From Phycisphaerae bacterium (lineage in GTDB: Bacteria > Planctomycetota > Phycisphaerae > Phycisphaerales > SM1A02), in contig PKCT01000093.1 in NCBI GenBank assembly GCA_002862325.1, forward strand, positions 1 to 6,065: a stretch of 6,065 bases of DNA, read 5' to 3'. Position 1 is the stretch's first letter. Each line of letters begins with the position of its first letter. The notes beneath the pieces were generated by a model. That model made no database searches and was not told the origin of the DNA. It saw only the letters and a list, made by a program, of their open reading frames with translations. Position numbers and translations under genes: made by a program. Shown in pieces: positions 5,459-6,065 of this stretch.

Positions 5459-6065
5459 GCGACCAACGCCCTGCCACCGTCTCGTTCGTCAGCCTCGGCT
5501 GTCCGAAGAATCTCGTCGACAGCGAGCGCATGCTGGGCACCCTCGAATCGGCCGGCATCCGGATCGTTCCCAGCGAAGCGGACGCCGACGCGATCGTGGT
5601 CAACACCTGCGGGTTCCTCGAAGCCAGCCGAGACGAATCCCTCGACGTCCTCAAGGAGGCGATCGAGCGAAAGGCCCGAGGTGAGATCGGGCGCGTGGTC
5701 GTCGCGGGCTGCCTGGTGCAGCGACATCGTGCGAAGCTTCTCGACTGGGCGCCGGGCATCGACGCGATGATCGGCGTCTTCGATCACGACCGGGTCCTCG
5801 ACGCGGTCTCCAGCGCGGCACCGGAACGAACCGGCCTAGACCCGGACGGTCCGCGCTACTGGATCGAAGGCAATGCGCTGCAGGCCGCCAAGACCCGGGG
5901 CCGCGACACCGTCGGTCTCACCGTCGCCGGAGACGACGGACGCGGCATCGGGTACTTCGAGGACGACGCCAGTCGATTTCGGCTGACGCCTCGGCACTGG
6001 GCGTACCTTCGAGTCTCCGAAGGCTGCAACCAGAAGTGCGCGTTCTGCACCATCCCCTCGATTCG
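5455..6065 (+). CDS. rimO: Ribosomal protein S12 methylthiotransferase RimO, N-terminal part (cut by window edge)
   Basis: The first 203 codons are present. RimO is a radical-SAM enzyme with two 4Fe-4S clusters that methylthiolates a conserved aspartate of ribosomal protein S12. The UPF0004 domain shows SLGCPKNLVDSE (13-24), NTCGFLEASRDES (50-62) and VAGCLVQ (83-89), giving cluster ligands C16, C52 and C86. The radical-SAM motif CNQKCAFC is at 191-198 (C191, C195, C198), preceded by RLTPRHWAYLRVSEG (176-190). GCPKN and NTCGF separate it from the tRNA enzyme MiaB. The distance from C86 to C191 is 105 residues, longer than I recall for E. coli RimO; the extra part lies at about 122-175. The ATG overlaps the stop of the upstream fusion gene (ATGA), suggesting translational coupling; only a weak GAAGA precedes it. 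Full-length RimO is usually about 430-480 residues, so over half lies beyond the window. Confidence 0.96.
   Translation, partial: MSDQRPATVSFVSLGCPKNLVDSERMLGTLESAGIRIVPSEADADAIVVNTCGFLEASRDESLDVLKEAIERKARGEIGRVVVAGCLVQRHRAKLLDWAPGIDAMIGVFDHDRVLDAVSSAAPERTGLDPDGPRYWIEGNALQAAKTRGRDTVGLTVAGDDGRGIGYFEDDASRFRLTPRHWAYLRVSEGCNQKCAFCTIPSI

Overview
The window is GC-rich, densely coding bacterial chromosome. Codon choice, the weak or absent Shine-Dalgarno signals, and the style of the RimO, M48 and acyltransferase proteins suggest a planctomycete-like organism, perhaps Phycisphaerae. That placement is inferred from reading alone and is only moderately secure. I see no insertion sequence, CRISPR array, phage gene or other sign of recent transfer.

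Two gene sets diverge from about 3588-3717. Leftward (minus strand) lie a tRNA-Glu(UUC) with a recognisable promoter, an M48-family zinc metalloprotease lipoprotein, a two-domain acyltransferase (PlsC-like plus OlsB/GNAT-like, the layout of OlsF-type ornithine lipid synthases), and a two-helix membrane protein whose C-terminal end runs off the left edge. The protease and acyltransferase genes overlap by 4 nt (ATGA), and the membrane protein follows after 19 nt, so the three probably form one envelope-related operon.

Rightward (plus strand) lie a small one-helix membrane ORF, then a 481-residue fusion, then the first third or more of rimO, which overlaps the fusion gene by 4 nt (ATGA). The fusion joins a nucleoside phosphorylase/nucleosidase domain most like the hopanoid-associated HpnG group to a complete nicotinate-nucleotide adenylyltransferase (NadD). 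RimO is cut by the right edge just after its radical-SAM cysteine cluster.

The observation most worth following is the phosphorylase-NadD fusion. Both halves keep their signature residues, so one polypeptide may handle a ribonucleoside substrate and also make the NAD precursor dinucleotide. No stretch longer than 300 bases lacks a gene; the largest gaps are 170 nt (3343-3512) and 130 nt (3588-3717).
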